A stretch of 41,046 bases of DNA from contig JBGAKX010000025.1 in NCBI GenBank assembly GCA_044224215.1, positions 1 to 41,046 of the forward strand. The letters are read 5' to 3'. The notes beneath the pieces are model-generated. The model was given only the letters and a program-made list of their open reading frames with translations, was not told where the DNA came from and made no database searches. The number at the start of each line of letters is the position of its first letter. The first letter of the stretch is position 1. The DNA is from DAOMFM01 sp035429825. GTDB lineage: Bacteria; Acidobacteriota; Blastocatellia; UBA7656; JADIYM01. Below are positions 31,295 through 39,428 of this stretch, in pieces. The translations under genes were made by a program, and so were the position numbers.

Positions 31295-31603
31295 ATGGAA
31301 TTCAAGCAACTGGAGATGCTGGTGGCGCTGGCAGAGGAGGGAACGGTTCAGAAGGCGGCCGACCGCGTGTTTCGCACGCAGCCCGCGGTGAGCATCGCCA
31401 TGCGAAAGCTCGAGGACGAGCTCGGGACCAAGATCCTCGATCGTGGCGCGCGTCGGACGTCGCCGCTCACAGAGGCGGGACGCCTGCTCTACGACTACGC
31501 GACCGAGTTGCTGCGCGTCCGGGAACAGGCCTTCGCGAACATCCGTGGCCAGGACGAGGTGCTTGGCGGAAGCGGGAGCGGAGCCGTTACCCGCATCGCG
31601 TAA
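31295..31603 (+). CDS. LysR-type regulator reduced to its DNA-binding domain
   Basis: A 102-residue protein. Residues 1 to about 65 are a complete LysR winged helix-turn-helix (FKQLEMLVALAEEGTVQKAA; RTQPAVSIAMRKLEDELG; LTEAGRLLYDY), followed by the linker helix to about 92. Instead of the ~200-residue effector domain it ends GSGSGAVTRIA. GGGAGGAG precedes the ATG. The last 17 bp overlap the end of the converging fusion gene, so the break seems tied to that junction. It may be a remnant, or a small DNA-binding competitor. The leader/terminator upstream implies it was, or still is, controlled by attenuation. Confidence 0.75.
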   Translation: MEFKQLEMLVALAEEGTVQKAADRVFRTQPAVSIAMRKLEDELGTKILDRGARRTSPLTEAGRLLYDYATELLRVREQAFANIRGQDEVLGGSGSGAVTRIA

Positions 31604-33329
31604 CGGCAAACAGGCGGACCTCGCCAAAGCCTTCGAAGGTGTCGACGCCGTGTTCTTCGAAGTCGATGCCGGAACCGGCGACGATGTCCTTGACGGTGCC
31701 CGACACGAGCAACTCGCCGATTGCCGCGCGAGAGGCCACGTTCGAGCAGATCTCGACGGCTGTGCCCGAGACACCGTCCTCGAGAAGGTCGCACTCGCCG
31801 GTATGCAGTCCGGCCGCGACCTCGACGTCGAGCCGCCGCGCGATCCCAAGGATCGCCCACGCGCAACGGATCGCGCGCGCCGGTCCGTCGAACGTCGCCG
31901 TGATCGAGGCGTCGGTCATGGCGGTGGGGCGGCCGCGGAACAGCTCGATCTCCTTCTTGACGTGCGACAGGAAGCGGAACAGCAGCCCGCGCCCGGCCGA
32001 TGCGGCACTGTCCGGACTAGGTGCTGGCGCACCAATAAGCCGTGCAGTGAGAACGGTTGCGAGGACGCGGTCGTACTCCTGCGCGTGGCGCGCGCCCGTC
32101 AGGAACTCCTCGATCTCGTCGAGGATCGCGTCCTGGTCTCCGATGAAGGGAAGATGGTCGCGGCCGGGGAGCTCGACGAACTTGGCGCCAGGGATGTGGC
32201 TGGCGACGTAGCGGCCCTCCTCGACCTTCAGACACGCGTCGCCGGTGCGGTGGATGACGAGCGTCGGAACGCGAACGCTGCGGAGCACGGGACGCACGTC
32301 GATCTCCGCGTTCATCCTTGTCAGCGCGACCGCGGCGGCAGGGCTCGCGCCCATGCGCAGGTATGCGGCCCACCACGATCGGAACTCGGGATCGTCGGCG
32401 CGGCTCGGCGCGCGCGTCTCGACGCCGAGCGGGCCGCCCCATCCGTTGCGGATCTCCTCGAGAAACGCTTCGCGCTCGTCGGCGTCGGGGCCCCACGGGT
32501 AGTCCTTGTCGCGGAGCCGGCGGGCATAGGTGCCGATCATCACGAGCGCGGTGGTCTTTTCGGGGTAGGTTGCGGCGAAGAGCGAGCACAGCGGGCCGCC
32601 TTCCGACACGCCGATCAGCGCGGCGTGTTCCGACCCGACGGCGTCCATGACGGCCCGCACGTCGTCCATGCGCTGTTCGAGCGAGGGCAGTTCATTCGGC
32701 GACACGCGGTCGGAGAGGCCGGTGCCGCGCTTGTCGAAGAGGATCAGGCGCGAGAACGAGGCGAGCCGCGACAGAAACCGCGCGAACTCCATGTTCTTCC
32801 AGTAGTACTCGAGGTGCGACACCCAGCCCATCACGAACACGAGATCGATCGGGCCCTCCCCGACGACCTGGTAGGCGATGTTCACATCGCCGCTGCGCGC
32901 ATACTTGATCTCAGGCGGCCGCTTGACGATGAAGCGCGGGCGATCGCCGGACTCTTCGAGCGCCTGTGGTGGCGGAGGCGGCAGGGCTGTCGCCGTGGTG
33001 TCGCCTGTGACGCGGACGGGCACGGCGAATCGATAGCCCCGCCGCGGAACGGTGTCGATGTATCCGCCGCCGTCCGGGCGCTCGCCAAGCACCTTTCGAA
33101 GCAGCGAGACGTTCACGGCGAGGTTGGCCTCTTCGACGAACGTGTCCGGCCAGATCGCTTCGAGGAGCCATTCCTTTTCGAGGACGAGCGAGCTGTTCTG
33201 GACGAATGCGAGCAGCGTGTCGAATGCCTTTGGCGTGAGCGACACGACCTCGTCGCCGCGGAGCAGGACACGCTGGTCCTCGTCGACCCGAAAGTCCCCG
33301 AACTCGTAGGTCCTGCCTGTTCGCTGCAT
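31587..33329 (-). CDS. Winged-helix / alpha-beta hydrolase / degenerate adenylate-cyclase fusion
   Basis: 580 residues in three parts. About 8-104: OmpR/CadC-type winged helix (LTPKAFDTLLAFVQN; VNVSLLRKVLGE; YIDTVPRRGYRF). About 140-412: alpha/beta hydrolase with nucleophile Ser242 in GVSEGG, Asp364 in TGDAC and His392 in GRDHLPF. About 420-578: class III cyclase-like domain (ATFDGPARAIRCAWAI; AAGLHTGECDLL; LVSGTVKDIVAGSG). The cyclase metal positions seem lost: where FTDIVGST is expected there is LTARLIGA, and the later GDGF region reads TDASIT. No membrane helix is seen. It could be a cytoplasmic regulator in which a hydrolase or ligand-binding domain controls DNA binding. ATG 33329 is the only sensible start; its Shine-Dalgarno site is weak. 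Confidence 0.83.
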   Translation of the reverse strand: MQRTGRTYEFGDFRVDEDQRVLLRGDEVVSLTPKAFDTLLAFVQNSSLVLEKEWLLEAIWPDTFVEEANLAVNVSLLRKVLGERPDGGGYIDTVPRRGYRFAVPVRVTGDTTATALPPPPPQALEESGDRPRFIVKRPPEIKYARSGDVNIAYQVVGEGPIDLVFVMGWVSHLEYYWKNMEFARFLSRLASFSRLILFDKRGTGLSDRVSPNELPSLEQRMDDVRAVMDAVGSEHAALIGVSEGGPLCSLFAATYPEKTTALVMIGTYARRLRDKDYPWGPDADEREAFLEEIRNGWGGPLGVETRAPSRADDPEFRSWWAAYLRMGASPAAAVALTRMNAEIDVRPVLRSVRVPTLVIHRTGDACLKVEEGRYVASHIPGAKFVELPGRDHLPFIGDQDAILDEIEEFLTGARHAQEYDRVLATVLTARLIGAPAPSPDSAASAGRGLLFRFLSHVKKEIELFRGRPTAMTDASITATFDGPARAIRCAWAILGIARRLDVEVAAGLHTGECDLLEDGVSGTAVEICSNVASRAAIGELLVSGTVKDIVAGSGIDFEEHGVDTFEGFGEVRLFAVTRCG

Positions 33330-33534
33330 CCTGGTGGTTCCTAGAACTCGTTTAGGATCTTTTTAGGGATCGCTAAAGAGTTAAACGGTGCCCGGCGCCT
33401 ACCCTGATCGTGGTTCGGAGGCAGCAGGTCGCCCGAGGCCGGTTGGGTGAGCCGATTATAGGTTTCGCTCCGACGGGTCACAAGGACGGCCTCTCGCCGC
33501 CGGCACCGATTGAAACACTGCGACGCTCATCCGG

Positions 33535-33686
33535 AGGGCCTGATGATGGCGACCGGGGGAGGGCCGTACGGGATATGTCTGTCCGCAGACCTTCGCGATG
33601 GCGTTGGGGGGATCCAGTGCAGCGGGAAGGAAATCGGCTGGCAGACACAACCGTGCGTCCGCCCGGGGTCGCCATCATCAGTCCCT
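33535..33686. repeat. Long inverted repeat / structured element upstream of the cytochrome gene
   Basis: 33535-33554 pairs with 33667-33686 over 20 bp with one mismatch (core CTGATGATGGCGACC and GGTCGCCATCATCAG). Inside are further helices: GGCCGTACGG with CCGTGCGTCC (one mismatch, one wobble) and the local hairpin GTCTG-TCCG-CAGAC (33577-33590). The element ends 77 bp before the ATG of the secreted cytochrome. It fills much of the 434-bp gap, in which I see no gene. It may be a structured 5' leader or a palindromic mobile repeat. Confidence 0.6.
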
Positions 33687-33763
33687 TTCGACGCGGGCGT
33701 CCGCTCCGGACATCACCCCCCAACGCCGGACGGCCGGCTCCGCACCGTCCAAAGGAGACTCCG

Positions 33764-36010
33764 ATGAACTACGTACCACACTCGAGACGCAGCCGCGTTC
33801 GCCTTGCGACGCTGGCCGTGGCGGCGATCGGTCTGATCTCGGCATATCTTCCCGAGTTCGAACTGTTCCGCGTCCACGCACTGTCGCCGTTTCCGATCAG
33901 TTCGAGCCCGATCGTGCTCAACAGCACCGACCGGTTTCTGTGGGTCTGCAACCCCGACAACGACTCGGTCTCGGTCATCGACACGCTCAACGACAACAAC
34001 CGGAAGGTTGCCGAGATTACGGTCGGCGACGAACCGCAGAGCGTGACGCTCAATGGCGACAACTCCAAGGCCTACGTGGCCAACGCCGCGAGCGGCACCG
34101 TCAGCGTGATCTCGACGAACTCGTTCACCGTGACGCGCAACATCAAGGTCGGAGCCGAGCCGTGGGCCGTCGCGCTGACGCCGAACGGCTCAAAGCTCTA
34201 CGTCGCCAACTCGTCGTCGAACAGCGTGTCGGTCATCGACACATCGACCGACACGGTCGCAAAGACGATCGAGAGCGTCGGCACCGACCCGCGCGCGATC
34301 GCCATCACGAACGACGGCGATTTTGACGACGACGACGAGAAGGTCTACGTCACGAACTTCCTGGCGCAGTACCGGATCGGGCAGATCCGGCCTGGCGAGG
34401 ACGCCGGAAAAGTCGGGCTCGTCTACGTGATCCGCACAGATCGTGACGCGGTCTTCACGACGATCGAGCTGCAGCCGCTCGCCGACACGGGATTCAAGTC
34501 CGATGGCGACGCGATCAACAAGCTCGCGCCGACGGGCACCGCGTCCGTCGTGACCGGGGCGTTCCCGAACATCCTCGCGGGGCTCGCGATCTACGGCGAC
34601 CGGCTCTACGTGCCCGCGACGGGGTCATCGCCGAACGGACCCGTGAAGTTCAACGTGAACGTCCAGAGTCTCGTCTCGGTCGTCGACACGACCCAGGATC
34701 GCGACTCGGGCCAGACGGTCAATCTGAACAAGGGCATCCAGTTCGAGCCCGATTTCGACGACGCGCAGGACCGGCCGTTGAAGCGGTTCGTGACGAACCC
34801 GTACTTCATCGCGTTCCGGCACAGTGCGAACTCGGGATACGTGATCTCGGCGGCGTCGGACATGGCCGTCAAGGTGGATCTGGATTCGACCGGCAAGCCG
34901 ACGATCAACGCGCCAACCGCCGCCAATCAGCCGGACAACGTGGTTCGCATTCTCGCCGGCAAGAACCCGCGTGCGATGGTCATCAACTCGACCGACACCC
35001 GTGGATACATCTGGAACTACGTCTCGCGCGACGTAACGGTCGTCAACCTCGATCTCGACATCGTCCAGGCGACGGTGGACACGGCGTCGCAGCCGTCCGA
35101 CACGGTGGGCATCGAAGTGCAGCGGGGCAAGGAACTGTTCAATACCTCGATCGGGCCGGTCACGTTCAACGAGGACATTCACGCAAACGAAGGCCTGATG
35201 GCGGACCGCGGCTGGTGCGCGTGCGCAAGCTGCCATCCGAACGGCCTGACCGACGCGGTCGTCTGGATGTTCCCGTCCGGACCGCGCTTCTCGACGCCAC
35301 TCAACGGCACGTTCTCCAAGTCGGGTCCCGACAGCCAGCGCGCGCTGAACTGGTCGGCGATCTTTGACGAGGTCTCGGACTTTGAGCTGAACACGCGCGG
35401 TGTCGCCGGCGGACGCGGGCTGATCCTGCTGCCCGACGGCAAACCGGATCCGAACGTGAAGGCGTTCGACCCTGCCTCCGCGGGTCGAAGCGCCGATCGC
35501 GATTCGATCGCCACGTACGTGGCACGGGGGATTCGGTCGCCCATCTCCCCGATCGACGACAACGACGCGCTCGCGCTCAAGGGCCGCAAGGTGTTCCAGA
35601 AGGCGGGGTGCGTGACGTGCCACAGCGGGTCGCAGTGGACGACGAGCGCAGTCCTGTTCACGGCGCCGCCTCCGACGGCAGAGCTCAACGTCGAGCAGGG
35701 AGTGGCGCAGCTGACGGGTCAGCTCAGACAGGTCGGCACGTTCGCCGCGGCGGACAAGTTCGAGCTGATCGGAACGGGCGCGAACATCAGCAAGCAGTCG
35801 CTCGGGCAGCTCGGGTTCAACGTGCCGTCGCTGCTCGGGGTGTTCGACTTTGCGCCGTACCTGCACAACGGCACGGTGATCTCGCTCGACGACGTGCTGA
35901 ACAATCCGGCGCACGTCGGAACGTCGCCGTTGCTGCAGAAGGCAAAGAAGCGCGAGGCGCTGATTCGCTTCCTGCGATCGATCGACGAGTCGACGCCGCC
36001 GTTCAACTAG
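33764..36010 (+). CDS. Secreted beta-propeller / di-haem cytochrome c (MauG/CcP-like) protein
   Basis: 748 residues with an N-terminal export signal (LATLAVAAIGLISAY). About 45-470 is a YncE-like beta-propeller (NDSVSVIDTLN; SKAYVANAASGTVSVIST; SKLYVANSSSNSVSVIDT). About 475-745 is a cytochrome region with two haem-c sites, CASCH (487-491) and CVTCH (616-620), and the peroxidase-family ending FAPYLHNGTVISLDDVL. It should act outside the cytoplasmic membrane in electron transfer or peroxide or cofactor oxidation; the partner is unknown. ATG 33764 follows AAAGGAG; the open frame extends upstream through the inverted repeat without support. It converges on the mechanosensitive channel gene with a hairpin repeat between. 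Confidence 0.87.
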   Translation: MNYVPHSRRSRVRLATLAVAAIGLISAYLPEFELFRVHALSPFPISSSPIVLNSTDRFLWVCNPDNDSVSVIDTLNDNNRKVAEITVGDEPQSVTLNGDNSKAYVANAASGTVSVISTNSFTVTRNIKVGAEPWAVALTPNGSKLYVANSSSNSVSVIDTSTDTVAKTIESVGTDPRAIAITNDGDFDDDDEKVYVTNFLAQYRIGQIRPGEDAGKVGLVYVIRTDRDAVFTTIELQPLADTGFKSDGDAINKLAPTGTASVVTGAFPNILAGLAIYGDRLYVPATGSSPNGPVKFNVNVQSLVSVVDTTQDRDSGQTVNLNKGIQFEPDFDDAQDRPLKRFVTNPYFIAFRHSANSGYVISAASDMAVKVDLDSTGKPTINAPTAANQPDNVVRILAGKNPRAMVINSTDTRGYIWNYVSRDVTVVNLDLDIVQATVDTASQPSDTVGIEVQRGKELFNTSIGPVTFNEDIHANEGLMADRGWCACASCHPNGLTDAVVWMFPSGPRFSTPLNGTFSKSGPDSQRALNWSAIFDEVSDFELNTRGVAGGRGLILLPDGKPDPNVKAFDPASAGRSADRDSIATYVARGIRSPISPIDDNDALALKGRKVFQKAGCVTCHSGSQWTTSAVLFTAPPPTAELNVEQGVAQLTGQLRQVGTFAAADKFELIGTGANISKQSLGQLGFNVPSLLGVFDFAPYLHNGTVISLDDVLNNPAHVGTSPLLQKAKKREALIRFLRSIDESTPPFN

Positions 36011-36020
36011 CTGGAGAAGA

Positions 36021-36100
36021 ATCAGCGCAAAGACGCAGAGACGCAAAGCCGCAGAGAAGTCATGGTTCTTCTTTGCGACTTTGCGTCTTTGCGGTTGGTT
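36021..36100. repeat. CGCAAAGA-type hairpin repeat, copy h
   Basis: AGCGCAAAGACGCAGAGACG and CTTTGCGACTTTGCGTCTTT are the arms. It lies between two converging genes and reaches into the 3' end of the mechanosensitive channel gene, supplying its last dozen or so codons and its stop. Confidence 0.88.
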
Positions 36101-38606
36101 TCAGTCCCGATTGCGTCAGCACATCCGGATCGACCGAGCGCACGTGCAGGTCGCGCTGAGGGAACGGGATCTCGATGCCGTTTGCGTCGAACGCCCGAAC
36201 GATGGCGCGCATCACGTCGCTGCGCAGCACGATCCACAAATCCTGGTCCGGGGCCCAGAATCGCAGCTCAAAGTTGAGCGAGCTGTCGCCGAACCCGATG
36301 AAGAGCGCCTGGGGCGCGGGATCCTTTATCACGTCGGGGTGCTCGCCGGCGGCTTCGCACAGGAGCGAGATCACCCTCTCGGTATTCGTGCCGTACGCGA
36401 CGCCGACGGGCACGTCGACGCGGCGCCGTTGCGCGGAGAGCGTCCAGTTGATCAGCTGGTTCGCCACGAGGTTGCCGTTCGGCACGATGACCTCGGCGCC
36501 TTCGAACGTCTGGAGCGTGCTCGACCGCACGCCCATGTTCGAGACCTTGCCCTTGACGCCGGGCAGTTCGACGACGTCGCCGATGTGAATCGGCCGCTCG
36601 AACTGCAGGATGATGCCCGAGACGAAGTTGTTGACGACGTTCTGGAGACCGAAGCCGATGCCAACACCGAGGGCGCCGGTCAGCACGGTCAGCTTGCTCA
36701 GCTCCACGCCTGCGGCGCCGAGTGCGAGCAGGAACACGCCAAAGAGCACGAGGTAGTGAAACGCATTGGCGATGGCGTCCGGGAGGCCCCGGCTCATGTT
36801 CATTCGCTCGAGCAGTTCTTCCTTGAGAACGAATCGAACGGCGTTCGCGACGCCGATACCGAACACGAGGACCAAGAGCGCTTCGAGAATGCTCCCGACG
36901 GTGAAGGCAACGGTCCCGACGCCGATCTCGAACGCCCAGATCCATTGGACCCACTCGCCAACCTGCTTGTCGATCGTGAAGGTGTGAAGGACTCCGGCGA
37001 ACCACAGAAAGAGACCCAGGCTGAAGAGGACGCGGCGCGTCCAGCGCACGAGGCCGGCCCCTCGCAACCGGACGGTTGCAAGGCTCCGGATTCCGGGCAG
37101 GCGTGTTGCAAGTTTGACGATGTACGCAAGTCCAAGAAACAGCGTCATGGCGCCGCTGAACTGGCGCGCGCTCTCGAGGACGCCGTCGCTCAGGACCATC
37201 GACAGCAGAACGTAACCGAACGTGTTTGCAACGAGCGCGAATGTAAGCAGGATCGCGCCGAGCCGCATCATGGTCATTCCAAACGTGCGCAGTCCGTCGG
37301 TCCGCGCCGGGATGCGGGTGCGCGCGCCGAGCCACCACATGGCCACGGCGCCGGTTGCGTCCATGATTGCTATGACGACCCGGTCGACACCCGGTTGCGT
37401 TGCAGCCAGGTCGAACATGGAATTTGCAGCATAGAACGCGAGAAGCACCGTAAGGTGGAGCCTCGCCGACATGACCGTAAGGCGCGGGAGCAGGATGAGG
37501 ACGAGAGTGAGTATCACCAGCTTCTGAATGCTGGAGATCAGCAGCGGCGCCTGGGCGGTGAACGCCGACACGAACGCGACGGAGCAGAAGACGCCGAACA
37601 GGATGAAGTTCACTGCCGATCTGCGTTTGTTGCTGAAGCCCTCTTCGCTGTCGGTGTCAGTCGCTCGGCGCAGAAACAGCATCGCCGCGATGAAGATCAG
37701 CAGCGAGAACGTCATCGTGACGAGGTAGTTGCGGCTGTTGAGGACGTGCGCACCCGCGGCCGAGAACTTCGACCCGAGCGACGAGACGGATTGCCCCGGC
37801 GGGGCAGACTGCGAGAACGCGCGCCAGATCGGGACGCTGTCCTTGAGCATCAACCGGTCCTGGAAGCCGTCGACAGCCTGGGTCAGGCGCGCCGTGGTTC
37901 CCGACGCTATCGTGTTGATCTTTGCGATCTGGCCTTCGAGCACCAGAACCCGCTTTGCGTTCGCCTGGACCTGGGTGTTCAGAATCTCGAGCGCGTCGAG
38001 GTCCTGGCTGACACGATCGAGAAGCTCGGGCGGGGCCTCCTGCGTGACAAGCTGGTCGTGCGTCGCCTGCCACTTGAGGCGGTCAGCCGTGAGCGTGGAC
38101 AGTTGAACCTGAAGCTCCTCGTCCCGCCGGGCAAGTGCGACCTGGAGCTTCAGCACCACGCCGGCCTTTGTCTGCCAGACACTGGCCGACTCGCGAAGGT
38201 CGGGCAGGCTCGGCGAGCTGTAGAGAAGTTCGTCGACCTGTTGGGCGCCCGCGTTGATCGTCTCTTCGAGCGCCGTGATCTGCGCGTCGGTTGTTATGGC
38301 TTCCACACTCGTCGCGAGCGATTGTTGCGTGGCCGCGATCCAGTCGTTGAGCTCGAGCAGCCGCTCGGGGACCTCGGTGAGCGGCACGGGAGCCGTCTCG
38401 GGACTCGCCTCCAGAGGTGGCGCTTCGGGCGCCTCGGTCTCGACCGGCGCCGGGGCAGGCGCGGGGGCCGGCGTCGGCTCCGGCTGCTTCCGGGGCAGAC
38501 GACGCGCCTGACCGAGGGAAACGCCAACCGACAGGCTCGCGACGATCCAGCCAAGAAGTACGGCGCGTCCGATAACGTTACGCGTTATTCTCGTCAACGT
38601 GCGCAT
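36060..38606 (-). CDS. Large MscS-family (MscK-like) mechanosensitive channel
   Basis: 848 residues. Signal-like N-terminus (VLLGWIVASLSVGVSLGQA), a Pro/Ala/Glu-rich linker, a periplasmic coiled-coil domain (about 80-250), about eight hydrophobic segments (about 295-600), then the MscS core: pore helix with ALGVGIGFGLQNVVNNFVSG, beta domain PIHIGDVVELPGVKGKV and VIVPNGNLVANQLINW, and the C-terminal domain. It releases solutes on hypo-osmotic shock. The tail TAKTQSRKEEP is encoded by repeat copy h. Start at ATG 38606; the LolA-like gene upstream ends 7 bp before it, so they are probably co-transcribed. Confidence 0.9.
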   Translation of the reverse strand: MRTLTRITRNVIGRAVLLGWIVASLSVGVSLGQARRLPRKQPEPTPAPAPAPAPVETEAPEAPPLEASPETAPVPLTEVPERLLELNDWIAATQQSLATSVEAITTDAQITALEETINAGAQQVDELLYSSPSLPDLRESASVWQTKAGVVLKLQVALARRDEELQVQLSTLTADRLKWQATHDQLVTQEAPPELLDRVSQDLDALEILNTQVQANAKRVLVLEGQIAKINTIASGTTARLTQAVDGFQDRLMLKDSVPIWRAFSQSAPPGQSVSSLGSKFSAAGAHVLNSRNYLVTMTFSLLIFIAAMLFLRRATDTDSEEGFSNKRRSAVNFILFGVFCSVAFVSAFTAQAPLLISSIQKLVILTLVLILLPRLTVMSARLHLTVLLAFYAANSMFDLAATQPGVDRVVIAIMDATGAVAMWWLGARTRIPARTDGLRTFGMTMMRLGAILLTFALVANTFGYVLLSMVLSDGVLESARQFSGAMTLFLGLAYIVKLATRLPGIRSLATVRLRGAGLVRWTRRVLFSLGLFLWFAGVLHTFTIDKQVGEWVQWIWAFEIGVGTVAFTVGSILEALLVLVFGIGVANAVRFVLKEELLERMNMSRGLPDAIANAFHYLVLFGVFLLALGAAGVELSKLTVLTGALGVGIGFGLQNVVNNFVSGIILQFERPIHIGDVVELPGVKGKVSNMGVRSSTLQTFEGAEVIVPNGNLVANQLINWTLSAQRRRVDVPVGVAYGTNTERVISLLCEAAGEHPDVIKDPAPQALFIGFGDSSLNFELRFWAPDQDLWIVLRSDVMRAIVRAFDANGIEIPFPQRDLHVRSVDPDVLTQSGLKPTAKTQSRKEEP

Positions 38607-38613
38607 TTTCAGT

Positions 38614-39333
38614 TCATGGCGCTGACGGCGTGAACAGCGCCGGGTCCAGGGTCATGCCCGTCTTGATCTCCGTGTATTCCTCTTTCGTCTCGAGCTTGCC
38701 GTCGACGGAGAAGAGCACTTCCGCGGCGACCCATCCGCCTCCGGCCTTCACGTACTTGTCAAAGACCACGTCGGATGTGTGCGCGCCGTCCGCCCCCTCG
38801 GGGCGGAGCATCCGCACGAAGATCAACCGTTCCTTCTCGATCCAGAACTGAGGGCTCTTCAGGTCGCCGTCCTTTGCGCCGACGACATAGACGGGCGTGC
38901 CGTTGTACGTCGTCTCGCGGATGATCGACAGGTCGATCTTGAGCTTCTCGAGCCGGTCGATCGTCGTTGCGGGCGGCTGGCAGTAGATGTCGAACCCGAG
39001 CACGAGCAGTGGGTGGATCAGCGGCCGCGAGGCGACCTGCTTCCCCTTGTCGTACCGGTACACCGTGTCGTTCGCGAACACGATGCTCTTGCCGTCGGCC
39101 AGCGGCTCGATGTCGATGCGCAACTTGCCAGGACAGGCGAGCGACTCGTGCCAGATCTCGGCGGTCTCCGAACCGTCGGCGCCATACGTTGTCGTCTTCT
39201 GCCGGAACGTGAGCGTCTCGTACCATTTTCCGACGTACTGGTCGTGCATCGCGGTCACGAGCGCGCGGCCGTCGGGAACAGGCGCGGCCGCCGCAATCGA
39301 AAGCAGCAGTGTCGCAATCAGGCTTTTCAGCAT
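38614..39333 (-). CDS. Exported LolA-like lipoprotein-carrier-fold protein
   Basis: A 239-residue protein with a signal peptide (LKSLIATLLLSIAAAAPVP) and a beta-rich body: YETLTFRQKTTTY, SLACPGKLRIDIEP, SIVFANDTVYRYDKGK, PQFWIEKERLIFVRMLRPEG, and WVAAEVLFSVDGKLETKE. The order of strands resembles LolA/outer-membrane lipoprotein carrier folds, though similarity is distant. The start is ATG 39333; an upstream in-frame ATG at 39372 lies before the hydrophobic signal. It precedes the channel gene by 7 bp. Confidence 0.72.
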   Translation of the reverse strand: MLKSLIATLLLSIAAAAPVPDGRALVTAMHDQYVGKWYETLTFRQKTTTYGADGSETAEIWHESLACPGKLRIDIEPLADGKSIVFANDTVYRYDKGKQVASRPLIHPLLVLGFDIYCQPPATTIDRLEKLKIDLSIIRETTYNGTPVYVVGAKDGDLKSPQFWIEKERLIFVRMLRPEGADGAHTSDVVFDKYVKAGGGWVAAEVLFSVDGKLETKEEYTEIKTGMTLDPALFTPSAP

Positions 39334-39390
39334 AGTGCGCGCGAGTGTAGCGCAACATCCGAGGAATCTCACCCTGCGTATCGCGTGTCA

Positions 39391-39419
39391 TTGACTGGTC
39401 ATCGTGCGGCGCGTAGGGT
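39391..39419 (+). promoter_or_regulatory. Candidate promoter for the DUF4105 gene
   Basis: TTGACT (39391-39396), a 17-bp spacer and TAGGGT (39414-39419), 9 bp before the predicted TTG start. If used, the mRNA would be almost leaderless, similar to the leader ORF at 31052. Confidence 0.4.
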
Positions 39420-39428
39420 GGGGCGAAC

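Noticed and set aside
33535..33686. Known riboswitch (c-di-GMP or cobalamin class)
   Set aside because: I looked for the conserved cores of both classes and did not find them; only the stem structure is evident.
36081..38633. 850-residue open frame on the + strand
   Set aside because: Antisense to the MscS-type channel; charged, low-complexity composition and no domain.
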